DNA from: Rubrivivax sp.
GTDB lineage: Bacteria; Pseudomonadota; Gammaproteobacteria; Burkholderiales; Burkholderiaceae_C
Assembly (NCBI GenBank): GCA_030653385.1
Contig: JAURZM010000065.1
Location: forward strand, 1-59,322
Length of the DNA stretch: 59,322 nucleotides
Direction: 5' to 3'
In this document: positions 26,265-34,700 of the stretch, in pieces
Numbering within the stretch: position 1 is the first letter of the stretch
Layout: each line of letters starts with the position of its first letter
Notes under the pieces: generated by a model
What the model was told of the DNA's origin: nothing
Database searches by the model: none
What the model saw: only the letters and a program-made list of their open reading frames with translations
Program-made: the position numbers and the translations under genes

Positions 26265-26993
26265 ATGGTGCTTCCCATTCTTGTTCTGCCGGCCGCACAC
26301 TGGCATGGCGTCGATGGCCCGCGGCCCGTCGAGCGCATGCGGACGGTCGATCTCTACAAGGGCAAGCGCCGTCTAGCGGCCGGTCCCAGATGGAGGGCGA
26401 TGTCGCGGCAGCGGCACAGGGTCGCGCTGATGAGCCACTGGGCGTGGATGGCAGCCCGCTGCGCACCACAGCCGCTGCCACCCTTGGTTGCCGAGCGCCG
26501 GACAAGTGTGGGGTGCCGCAACCTCCTGGCGCAGTGCGAGGCGCTGCTGCGGCAACTGCTGCGCCGTCGACGCGACACGCAGGGCCTGCTGCGAAGTGAT
26601 CTCGTACATGTGGCAGCGGAATTCGACGGCAACACTCTGCGTGCGCCGGTGCGTTCGGTGGCGGCCAACGCTTTCTTGCTGGCCAGCATGTATTGGGATG
26701 GATGCCGCCATCCGCTGTCGTTGTTCGCGGCGCCGCTGCACCCGCCCACCGGTTTGGTTCGTTGGCTGACAGGCTTTTCGGTCCACAAGCAGGTCGAACA
26801 TGGCCGGTTGCTGCTCATGCAACTGGCTCAGGAGGAGCAACGAATGTTCGAGTTCGCACTGCGTCTGATGACACGCATTGACGCGATGACAGTCAACCGC
26901 GACAGGGGTCTCGTGCTGCTGCCGGAACTGCTAAAGATCGCTGAAGAGCCGAATATTGGCCAAAGAGACAGCTTTACTACATTTGGGGACTAA
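26265..26993 (+). CDS. Unrecognised fourth gene of the Tn7-like element
   Basis: Protein of 242 aa starting 11 nt after the TnsC-like gene and ending inside the right-end binding-site array. The start (MVLPILVLPAAHWHGV) is mildly hydrophobic. The middle is rich in Arg and Leu (LLAQCEALLRQLLRRRRDT) and holds AANAFLLASMYWDG; the end is helical (HGRLLLMQLAQEEQRMFEFA). I see no TniQ zinc-binding cysteines, no resolvase serine or tyrosine signature and no nuclease motif. Position implies a role in transposition, most simply target choice, but the sequence itself gives no function. Confidence 0.7.
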   Translation: MVLPILVLPAAHWHGVDGPRPVERMRTVDLYKGKRRLAAGPRWRAMSRQRHRVALMSHWAWMAARCAPQPLPPLVAERRTSVGCRNLLAQCEALLRQLLRRRRDTQGLLRSDLVHVAAEFDGNTLRAPVRSVAANAFLLASMYWDGCRHPLSLFAAPLHPPTGLVRWLTGFSVHKQVEHGRLLLMQLAQEEQRMFEFALRLMTRIDAMTVNRDRGLVLLPELLKIAEEPNIGQRDSFTTFGD

Positions 26994-27074
26994 GAATCAA
27001 GGACTTACGTGGCCGGCGAGCGGGCGCCGAGGATCGATTTCAGCTGATGGGGTATGTTTACTACATTTGTACCT

Positions 27075-27088
27075 GCATGTTTACTACA
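27075..27088 (-). repeat. Right terminal inverted repeat of the Tn7-like element
   Basis: GCATGTTTACTACA, the exact reverse complement of 22143-22156. Related motifs TTTACTACATTT at 26973 and TGTTTACTACATTT at 27055 lie just inside it. Confidence 0.85.
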
Positions 27089-27094
27089 CTTCAC

Positions 27095-27171
27095 GCCCAC
27101 CGGCGGTCGTCATCAATGGCGGAGTGACAGATTTGGTCTCACAACAGTGACGAATTTGCTTCGGTCTACGG
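27095..27171 (+). repeat. 77-bp direct repeat, copy 1
   Basis: Identical to 31322-31398 over 77 bp and in the same orientation. It contains GTGACGAATTTGCTTCG (27147-27163), a motif that recurs three times beside copy 2. The left side abuts, after 6 bp, the right end of the Tn7-like element; the right side joins the rhs fragment. It looks like a piece of another transposon end. Confidence 0.9.
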
Positions 27172-28145
27172 TACCTTTCGACGACACCGCTGGCGTAGGC
27201 CACGTCAGTGACCTGACGGTTGTTGTTGTACGAAACCGTCGTGGTCCTGGTACCGGACGGAAGCAGTTGCGCCGCACTGGTCAAATTGCCCTTGGCATCG
27301 TATCCGAGGTCGGTGCTGACGCCATTGGCGTCGGTGATTCGCTGTGGCCTTCCGAGCCCGTTGTAGTTGCTGTAGGTGACCTGGTGGCCCAAGGCATTGA
27401 CCACCGAAGACAGGTTCCCGAGCGAGTCATAGCTGAACGTAGTCACGCCGGTCTGTCCACCAGGCAGAGACCGCGTTGAGACTAACGTGGCGATTGACTT
27501 GTTCGCGTGGAATGTATAGGCATAGGTCACTTGCCGTGAGCCGCCCACTCGCAAATCGGTCCAGGTCTCGCTGGCCACCCGTCCGTTGGCATAGCCGGAC
27601 GTGTAATAGGTGAAGTTCTGCTTGGCGTACGCGGTCCCCGCCGTGTTCTTCAGTGTGCGCTCTTGAAGATTCTCTGGGCTAGCCCACACGTAAGTCTCTG
27701 CCATAGCAACTGGGGTGCCTGACGCCACGGTCTTCGATTGCAGCATGCCGGTGGCGCTAAATTGGTAATCTGTGACGTTGCCGTTCCAGTCACGCGTGTA
27801 GTCGATGTACCCGTTGCTGTCGTAGGCCGTTTGGGCCGTTGCAGCCGCGCAGTTGTATCCTGCGGCGCGCGAGATCGAGGTCAGCTTTTTTGTCGTGGTG
27901 TCCTGGACGCTTGTGGCGGTCGTGTAGGTTGTTGCGAGACCCTTCTCATTGGTGACCGTTGTCGAATTCGTGCCGTAGACGAATGTGTCCCGTTGCTCGC
28001 CGCCGGCGAGACCACTCTCCGAGACTCGCTTGTCTCCATAGTACGAGTAGGTGCTGTATCGCACTCCGTTGATGCTGATTCCAGTCAGCAGTAACGGATC
28101 TGCGTTCTCGTAGTGATACGTTCGAACGTCTGGACTCGATCCTGG
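27172..28145 (-). pseudogene. rhs/YD-repeat fragment, truncated at both ends
   Basis: About 320 codons of YD-repeat core on the minus strand: YSTYSYYGDKRVSESG, TRDWNGNVTDYQFSATG, FSYDSLGNLSSVVNALG, LGYDAKGNLTSAAQ. The frame stays open up to the TniA/TniB transposon end at 28145, where the upstream part of the gene is missing, and on the other side it runs into the 77-bp repeat after about GVVERY. There is no start codon region, signal or toxin tip, so it is a displaced core segment. Confidence 0.85.
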
Positions 28146-28183
28146 TGTCGGTTTCCCTTCAATGTGTCACTTTTGCTCTTTCA
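28146..28183 (+). repeat. Left terminal inverted repeat of the TniA/TniB element
   Basis: It begins TGTCGGTTTCCCTTCA and ends CTTTTGCTCTTTCA. Two mismatches separate it from the inverse of the right repeat. Confidence 0.9.
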
Positions 28184-28368
28184 TGATGTCACCGACTCAT
28201 TGAGTGGATCCCCCGTTTGCCAAGTCTCGGAGCGGTAGCACTCGCTCACATACCGATAGTGGGCCATCGCGGGGGTGCTGACCTCTTTGCTCCTTTCACT
28301 TGGCACAACCTTGCATTTGATCCCTTCACTCTGTCACCATCTGCGCAGCCGAGTACGAGCTTGCCGAG

Positions 28369-30177
28369 ATGGGTCACCTCCACGCGATTCCTAACGCTGT
28401 AGCAGTCGCTGCCGACCGGCTGGTGGTGATCGTCCGCGTCGGCACCGACGGGAGCGTCGTCGTACGCGACCTTGCCAACGGCGGGCTATCTACGACCTCT
28501 GCTTCAGAGCTCCGGGCGCCGCCGGCGCTCCTGGACGCGACAGTCGCCCCGGTGTTATCCGTTGTTCAGGCGACAGACGCACAGTGGCAGCGTGCTCGGC
28601 ACCGTGAAGCGGTGATTGCAGATCTAATGAACGGCGATGACCTTTCCGACCAAGTAACGCGCGCGTCGACTCGACTCGGGGTCTCCCGCCGTACCGTGTT
28701 CCGATGGCTTGCCGCCTACCGCGACGCGCCGCAGACATCGTCATTGCTGGCACGCCCGGGAGGCACGCCCGTCGGCGCGCGCCGCATTGATGCCCGTCTC
28801 GAGAAATTGATCGCTGAAGTCATCCGGGACGTCTACCTCACCAAGGTGAGGGCCAAGAAGGAAGAAGTGGTTCGGCAGGTAGGCCTGCGCTGTTCTTCGG
28901 AACGCCTGACGCCACCATCCCGCAAGGCCATCCTCGCCCGCGTCCGGGCACTCGACACGCGCGCAGTAGCAAAGGCTCGCTTGCAGCCGTCGGAGGCGGC
29001 CTCGCTTGTCGACTCGGTGCCTGGGACGTACCGCGTGGACAACGCGTTGGAGGTAGTCCAGATCGATCACACGCCCGTCGACGTCATCGTCGTCGACGAG
29101 GTACACCGCCTGCCGATCGGCAGACCCTGGCTGACACTGGCCATCGACGTGGCGACCCGTGTCGTCGTGGGCTTCTACGTGTCGCTGGAGGCGCCCTCTT
29201 CTACTTCAGTTGCCCTATGCCTGACGCAAGCCGTCTTGCCCAAGGAGCTCTGGCTCAAGGCGCGGGCCTTGGCCTGCGTCTGGCCTGTCTGGGGAATGCC
29301 GCGCGCCCTGCACGCCGACAACGGCCCTGATTTCACCAGTGCTGCCTTGCGCCGAGGCTGCGACGAATACGGCATCAAGCTGATCCTTCGTCCAGTGGCA
29401 ACGCCGCACTATGGCGGTCACATCGAACGCTTGATCGGCACGATCATGGGCCGCGTTCATCTGCTGCCCGGCACGACGGGCTCAAACCCGCAGGACAAGG
29501 GCGCTTATCCAGCCGAGGCCGAATCAGTGCTGACGATGGCCGAGTTGGAACGTTGGCTCGCGATCGAAATTTGCGAGCAGTACCACCGGCGCGTTCATCG
29601 TGGTCTGCGCCGCAGCCCGCTGGTCGCTTGGCAGGATGCACTGCGCCAGGCCGGCGGTGGCCTGGGGGCACTGCCGGACCAGCCTGACCAGTTTGCTTGG
29701 AGCTTCTTGCCCTTCGAGCAACGCACGCTTCGACGCGACGGTCTTCACCTGTTCAACATCCGCTACTGGGATTCCGTGCTGCCGGTCATCGTCAAGCTCG
29801 GCGAGCCAGTGCTCGTGCGCTATGACCCTCGCAATCTGTCCAAGGTCTATATAGCTGGCTCCGATGGTCGGTATCACCCGATCCCCTATGCCGATCTGAC
29901 CCTGCCACCCATCACGCTGTGGGAGCAGCGCGCCGCGATGGCCAAGCTGCGCGTCGACGGCGACAATGCGCCCGCGCAGGCCAAGATGTTCGAGGCGGTG
30001 CTCGATCAGCGAGCGCTGGTCGATCAGGCCAACGCAAAGAGCAAGGCGGCGCGGCGCGGCGTTCAGCGGCGCAACGACGCCGTGAAGGCGACCGTCGACA
30101 AGGCCAAGACTGCGAGGGGTGCTGTGGACTACTCGAAGCCAGTGAAGCCCGCCGAATCCGAGCTCTGGGACGACTGA
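28369..30177 (+). CDS. tniA: TniA-type DDE transposase
   Basis: Transposase of 602 aa. Helix-turn-helix segments lie near residues 95-115 (TRLGVSRRTVFRWLAAY) and 165-200. The integrase core has D233 (VQIDHTPVDV), D317 (HADNGPDF) and E353 (GHIERLIG), giving the DD(35)E spacing. A Mu-type C-terminal barrel (LFNIRYWDSVLPVIV, VLVRYDPRNLSKVYI) and a basic tail follow. The start ATG at 28369 lies 186 bp inside the left terminal repeat. The ATPase gene begins 3 nt after the stop. Confidence 0.92.
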   Translation: MGHLHAIPNAVAVAADRLVVIVRVGTDGSVVVRDLANGGLSTTSASELRAPPALLDATVAPVLSVVQATDAQWQRARHREAVIADLMNGDDLSDQVTRASTRLGVSRRTVFRWLAAYRDAPQTSSLLARPGGTPVGARRIDARLEKLIAEVIRDVYLTKVRAKKEEVVRQVGLRCSSERLTPPSRKAILARVRALDTRAVAKARLQPSEAASLVDSVPGTYRVDNALEVVQIDHTPVDVIVVDEVHRLPIGRPWLTLAIDVATRVVVGFYVSLEAPSSTSVALCLTQAVLPKELWLKARALACVWPVWGMPRALHADNGPDFTSAALRRGCDEYGIKLILRPVATPHYGGHIERLIGTIMGRVHLLPGTTGSNPQDKGAYPAEAESVLTMAELERWLAIEICEQYHRRVHRGLRRSPLVAWQDALRQAGGGLGALPDQPDQFAWSFLPFEQRTLRRDGLHLFNIRYWDSVLPVIVKLGEPVLVRYDPRNLSKVYIAGSDGRYHPIPYADLTLPPITLWEQRAAMAKLRVDGDNAPAQAKMFEAVLDQRALVDQANAKSKAARRGVQRRNDAVKATVDKAKTARGAVDYSKPVKPAESELWDD

Positions 30178-30180
30178 GTC

Positions 30181-31089
30181 GTGCCGCAGACCTTTGACCA
30201 TCTTCACCCCGGCGTCTGGTCGTTCCTGGACGAATCCCAGGAGGAGCGGATCACCAGGCTTTACATGCCCAAGTGGGTCTCGTATGAGGGCGCCAGTGAG
30301 GCGCTGGCGAGAATGGAGCACCTGCTGCGGCATCCGCCCTGCGGCCGCATGCCCAGCATGCTGCTCTACGGCGACAGCGACATCGGCAAGACGATGATCG
30401 TCGACAAGTTCGTGCGAGACCATCCGAACATCTGCAACCAGTTTGGAGAGGTCGAGGCACGCAAGGTTCTTCGTTTGCAAATGCCGTCCAAGCCCAACGA
30501 CGGCAGGCTGTACGCGCAGATCATCGACGGCCTCGGGCACAACGCCCCATACACGCGTCGCGGCACGGACCTGGAAATCCTGGCGCTGCGACTGCTGCAT
30601 CGGAAGCCACCGAAGTTGATGATCGTGGACGAAGTGCACCACCTGCTGGCGGGCTCAGTGCGCGAGCAGCGTCAGTCCTTGAACCAACTCAAGTTCCTCA
30701 GCAATGAGCTGCGCATGCCGGTGGTGGCGCTGGGGACCAGTGAGGCGCTGTACGCGATGCAGGCCGACCCCCAGATCGCATCTCGCTTCGAGCCGTTCGC
30801 GCTGCCGAGGTGGCATGAGAGTGCCGCGCTGCGGGAGTTTGTCGTGAGCTTCGGGCGACTGCTTCCGCTGCACAGGCCTTCACCGTTCGGTGACAAGGCG
30901 ATCATTCAGAAGCTCATGGTCCACAGCGGCGGACTGACCGGCAAGATCACCAGCCTGCTGGCTCAGGCCGCCGAACTGGGCATCCGCCGCAAGACCGAAT
31001 GCATCAACCTTGACCTTCTCATCGATGCAGCCGCAGCCGGCGTTTTCAAGTTCCCGGCCGAGCAAGAGATCGATGATGCCCTAGCCTGA
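30181..31089 (+). CDS. tniB: TniB-type ATPase
   Basis: AAA ATPase of 302 aa with Walker A YGDSDIGKTMI (near residue 64), Walker B LMIVDEVHHLL (near 146) and MPVVALGTSEAL as sensor region. TniB proteins bind target DNA and activate TniA. The start is GTG, 3 nt after tniA. Length is usual for TniB. No tniQ or resolvase follows before the terminal repeat, so the element is a two-gene unit. Confidence 0.92.
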   Translation: MPQTFDHLHPGVWSFLDESQEERITRLYMPKWVSYEGASEALARMEHLLRHPPCGRMPSMLLYGDSDIGKTMIVDKFVRDHPNICNQFGEVEARKVLRLQMPSKPNDGRLYAQIIDGLGHNAPYTRRGTDLEILALRLLHRKPPKLMIVDEVHHLLAGSVREQRQSLNQLKFLSNELRMPVVALGTSEALYAMQADPQIASRFEPFALPRWHESAALREFVVSFGRLLPLHRPSPFGDKAIIQKLMVHSGGLTGKITSLLAQAAELGIRRKTECINLDLLIDAAAAGVFKFPAEQEIDDALA

Positions 31090-31141
31090 AGTCGGCCAGA
31101 CCAATGGCTGGTGACACGATGAAAGGGTCAGTTGTGCCAAG

Positions 31142-31179
31142 TGAAAGAGCAAAAGTGACAGAGTGAAGGGAAACCGACA
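31142..31179 (-). repeat. Right terminal inverted repeat of the TniA/TniB element
   Basis: It ends in ACCGACA, the inverse of the left TGTCGGT. Thirty-six of 38 bases agree with the inverse of 28146-28183. Confidence 0.9.
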
Positions 31180-31409
31180 GCGGCTGAACTCACCGGCACC
31201 ATCGGCACCGCTCAGACCATCGAGAGCGCGGTGACAATTTTCCTTCGCTGCGAAAGCGTCGGATGCGAAGTGACAACTTTGCTTCGCAACCCTTGGAAAC
31301 CCGCGCCGTTGCTGGTTTTTGGCCCACCGGCGGTCGTCATCAATGGCGGAGTGACAGATTTGGTCTCACAACAGTGACGAATTTGCTTCGGTCTACGGCA
31401 CGCAGGTGT
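31180..31409. repeat. Transposon-end remnant with repeated GTGACAA motif and 77-bp repeat copy 2
   Basis: GTGACAATTTTCCTTCG at 31231, GTGACAACTTTGCTTCG at 31270 and GTGACGAATTTGCTTCG at 31374 form an array, with a partial copy at 31351. Bases 31322-31398 repeat 27095-27171 exactly. The array is what transposase-binding sites at a Tn7/Tn552-type end look like, but no transposase gene in the window belongs to it. Bases 31180-31229 stay open on the plus strand (AELTGTIGTAQTIES) and may be debris of another gene. Confidence 0.7.
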
Positions 31410-31712
31410 TCAAATTCCATCCGACAAGACGAAGACCAAATAGCTAAGTGCAACTAAACAGCTTAGGCCGACAACAATCGCCGATCCTATTGCTCGACCA
31501 CTCTGCAATTTCAAGCCAGAAGATGCTGTTACGGCCCAAGCAACGAGCACAACTATAGAAAAGACAGTCAGCACTGCATACCCGTTAATGAACTTGTCAC
31601 CGACCACACGACTGGCCCATGGCGGAAGCCACGGCTTAGCAAAAAATAGCAGAAGCAAAAAAACGTTAAGCGGGGCGAGAAGGTGCAGAGTAATTGTTGA
31701 GAAGGTTTGCAT
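31410..31712 (-). CDS. Small membrane protein, candidate Rhs immunity factor
   Basis: Protein of 100 aa with three predicted membrane helices: APLNVFLLLLFFAKPW, NGYAVLTVFSIVVLVAWAV and AIVVGLSCLVALSYLVFVL. I use the ATG at 31712, which has AGGAG seven bases upstream; an ATG right after the rhs stop (31733) is the alternative. It lies 21 nt downstream of the rhs gene on the same strand, the usual place for the cognate immunity gene. A membrane-bound immunity protein would fit a toxin acting in the periplasm or membrane. The pairing is inferred from position only. Confidence 0.65.
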   Translation of the reverse strand: MQTFSTITLHLLAPLNVFLLLLFFAKPWLPPWASRVVGDKFINGYAVLTVFSIVVLVAWAVTASSGLKLQSGRAIGSAIVVGLSCLVALSYLVFVLSDGI

Positions 31713-31733
31713 TCGAGTTGCTCCTGATCGCAT

Positions 31734-34700
31734 CTATTTCTTTTCAAACTCAATCCGATGACGCGCGCCTTCACCGACTGCTGTACGGCCTTCCGCGTTG
31801 GGCAGTTTCACCGTGCTGCCTTGTGACTTGTCGGCAACGGCGGATGCCGCTGAGTTACTGTTGGTAGCTCCAGGCAGAACTGGAACTGGCGCATAGACGG
31901 TGTTTGCCTTTACCGAGCCTGCAGTAGCGGCGACGGTGTCGTCGCCCGCCTTGATAGGCGAAGTCATCTCAGCGGCTTTGGCCGAAGCACCAGATAGTGA
32001 CTTCCAGAAATCGCCGTCCCGTTTCTCGGTGCCAGCCGACATGCCTTGCGTCTTGCCATCGACTCGACCCGTTGTGCCATCGTTGGTTTTCCCAAACGAG
32101 AACACTCTTGCATTCGGATCGCCAACGAACTTTGCGTGACTCACAACGAAGTTGTGTACTAAACGTTTATTGTCGGAATTGTCCCCCAACGGTCGACTGA
32201 CCAGATAGGAATCTCTGCCATCTGGATCAACGTACTTGTGCGGGTTGTTCTCCGCGTACACATATCGGTTGAAGTGCGAGCCAGAGCTTGCATCGGTCAC
32301 CACCGGATCAACAGATAGGAATCGCCCGGCAATCGGATCGTAATACCGCTGCTGCATGTAAACCAGCCCCGTATCAGCGTCGTTCACATGCCCTGTGAAA
32401 CCTATGCCTGTCGGGTTGGTGCTGCCGGCCACGGTCGCGCCGTAGGGCTCGTACCGCGTGCGCTCGCTGACGGCGCCGGAGAAGTTGGTTCTTGCCACCG
32501 GGCTGCCCAGCACGTCGGTGTGCACGAAGCTGGTCCCCGTCTGGCTGCTGACTTCGGCAATCAGTTTGTCGCCCAGGTACACATAGCGCGTGTTGCCCTT
32601 GATGGAATGTGCGCTGAATCGCAACTGTCCAGCCGTACCGGTGCCGCTGTAGGCGTTCAGCTGCGTGCTGCCGTCGGCAAACACCACCCAGCTGCGTCGC
32701 CCATTGCCGTCGTAGTCGTAGTTGGCCTTGCCCCACGCCACACGCATGCGGTTGGCGATGTCGAAGCTGTAGGTCTGCCCTCCGCGCGCAGCGAGGTTGC
32801 CGTTCGCGTCGTAACCCATCGCCACGCTCTGGCTGCCTGAAAGGCTGCCCAGCCGGTTGGTCGCCGCGTCGATGTGGTGGGTCAGCGTGCGTCCACCCAT
32901 CTGGCTGTAGATCAGGTTGTCCAGGGCGTCATAGCCCAGCAGCCCGCTGCCCCAGGGGCCGTTGGCTGCCGTCAGCCGGTCCAACCCGTCATAGGCCATG
33001 CTGCGCGTGTTTACCGCTTGCAGCACGTCTTGAATGCCGGTGACGTTGCCGTTGGCGTCGTAGGCGATGTGGTCGTTGACTACCGCCGCGTCCTGCCACT
33101 GCGCCGGCAGGCCACGCAGGTTGAGCGCCACGCTGCGCGTGATGCCGTTGGCTAGCGTGTAGCCGGCTACCATGCCGTTGGGGTGGTAGGTCACGCCGCT
33201 GGCGTAACCCGAGACCTGGGTGGGCTCGCCCAAGGCGTTGGGGGCGTAGTGCATCGTGCCCCAGGGGTCGGTAATCGAGCTGACGTTGCCGTACCCGTTA
33301 ATGCCCCAGTTGAAGTTCCAGCCCGCGCCCGGCGCCTGGCCAGGCACTGAGAAGGCCTCTTGCACCAAAAGCCGCAGGTTGTTGTAGCTGTAGGTCCAGG
33401 TGAAGCTACTGGACACAAGCTGCTGCAACAGGCCGTCTGCGGTGTAGCTGCGCGTGATGGCAGGCCTGCCGTCGCCGAAAGCGGTACTGGTCAACCGGTT
33501 GCGTGAGTCGTATCCGAAACTGATCTTGCTGCCGCCGCCGACGATTGCTTGGTCGCAAGCGCCTGACGCGGTGCCGGTGTACGGCTGGCCGCTGGCCCGC
33601 CAAGCCACATTGCCAGCGGCGTCATGGAACTGGATGGTGGCGCCGGTTTCAGGCTCCACCGTCTTGCACAAGCGCTGGTGTACGTCATAAACGAAGGTTC
33701 GTGTCGCGCTGGCGCCACCACCAGCCCGGGTGATGGCGCTGGGCTTGCCGAACACATCGCGCGGGATCAGCACAACCACGCCCTGGGGCGCATCAATGCG
33801 GGCAATGCTGTCTTCGATGGGCGCGTCGAACGCCTGGTAGCCGAAGGTGTTGACGTACCCGCGTGGATTGGTCACCCGCTTAGCAAAGCCAGGCAGGTGC
33901 TCGGTGGTGGTGGTCAACGTACCCAGCTCGCTGTCTTGGCTATAGGCAAGCACGCGGTCCAAAGCGTCGTATGTCCAGCCGTGCCCGGGTCGATAGGCAT
34001 CTACCGAGCCCAGGCTGCGCTGCGGGTAGCTCATGAACGACTTGCGGCCGTCAGCGTCGTATCGGGATTCCACCGCGCGGGACGTCGCTGCCTCATTACT
34101 ATCGTCGTACTCATAGAGCAGGCGTTCGCGCCAAAGGGCGTCGAAGTAGCGCACGTTGCGTGCGTCGCCGGTGTTGGTGGACTGGCGCCAGTGCCCTGCT
34201 CCAAGACCGCGATCTGGGTACGGGACTTGTTCGTAGTTGACGATGGTGGGGAAGAAGCCGACGGGGGGGTGGATGGCGGCCAGCCTGCCAGCGGCGTCAT
34301 AGCTGTAGCTTGTGGTGGTACCGGCGGCGTTGGTGAAGTGAGTCAGCAGCCCAAGGTTGTTGACCCCGGCACTCACGCTGCTGCCATCTGCGTAGCTGAC
34401 GTTTCGCGGCACGCCGCGCCAATAGTTGCTCAGCACCGTTGGCGGGTTCACGGCATCGGCGCTGGTGTGCAGCGTACCGTCAGCGTGGTAGCCGTACTTG
34501 ACTTTCAGCAGGCCGAAGGAGTAGCTGCGTATGCGCTGCGCTGTGGCGGAGTCGTAGTCATGGGCTTGCGGTACGCGGCCTGACCCGAGGTCTACGATCT
34601 GCTTGACTTGGCCAAGCACCCACTTGGAACGATTGTTCTCGTACAGCGTTTGCGTGTCCCGCCTGAACCCCAGCCCACTGAACTGAGCCACACGTGCCGG

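Larger units (their letters stand above)
22143..27088 (+). mobile_element. Tn7-like transposon, 4.9 kb
   Basis: The element begins TGTAGTAAACATGC (22143-22156) and ends with the exact inverse GCATGTTTACTACA (27075-27088). Extra internal copies of the motif lie near both ends (22237 on the left; 26973 and 27055 on the right), as is usual for Tn7-family ends. It carries TnsA-, TnsB- and TnsC-like genes and a fourth gene in one direction. The flanking 5-bp sequences, ttgag and cttca, differ, so no target duplication remains and the locus has probably been rearranged since insertion. No CRISPR array, TnsD or TniQ signature is present. Confidence 0.85.
28146..31179 (+). mobile_element. Tn5053/Tn552-like transposon with only TniA and TniB, 3.0 kb
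   Basis: Terminal inverted repeats of 38 bp (28146-28183 and 31142-31179) match at 36 of 38 positions and start TGTCGG. Inside lie a DDE transposase gene and a TniB-type ATPase gene in one operon and nothing else. Further sub-terminal copies of the GTGACA/AGTGAAAG pattern lie at 28190, 28298 and 31110-31140. The flanks cctgg and gcggc do not match, so no 5-bp duplication is visible. It interrupts the rhs fragment on its left side. Confidence 0.88.

Noticed and set aside
23840..26840. Long minus-strand frames opposite the transposase and ATPase genes
   Set aside because: They mirror real plus-strand genes, are rich in Arg/Gly/Ala/His and show no family features; such shadows are common in GC-rich DNA.
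22143..27088. CRISPR-associated transposon
   Set aside because: No Cas genes, TniQ or repeat-spacer array occur inside or next to the element; the repeated TGTAGTAAACA motifs are terminal binding sites, not a CRISPR array.
22138..27093. 5-bp target duplication of the Tn7-like element
   Set aside because: The flanks ttgag and cttca do not match, so no duplication can be claimed.
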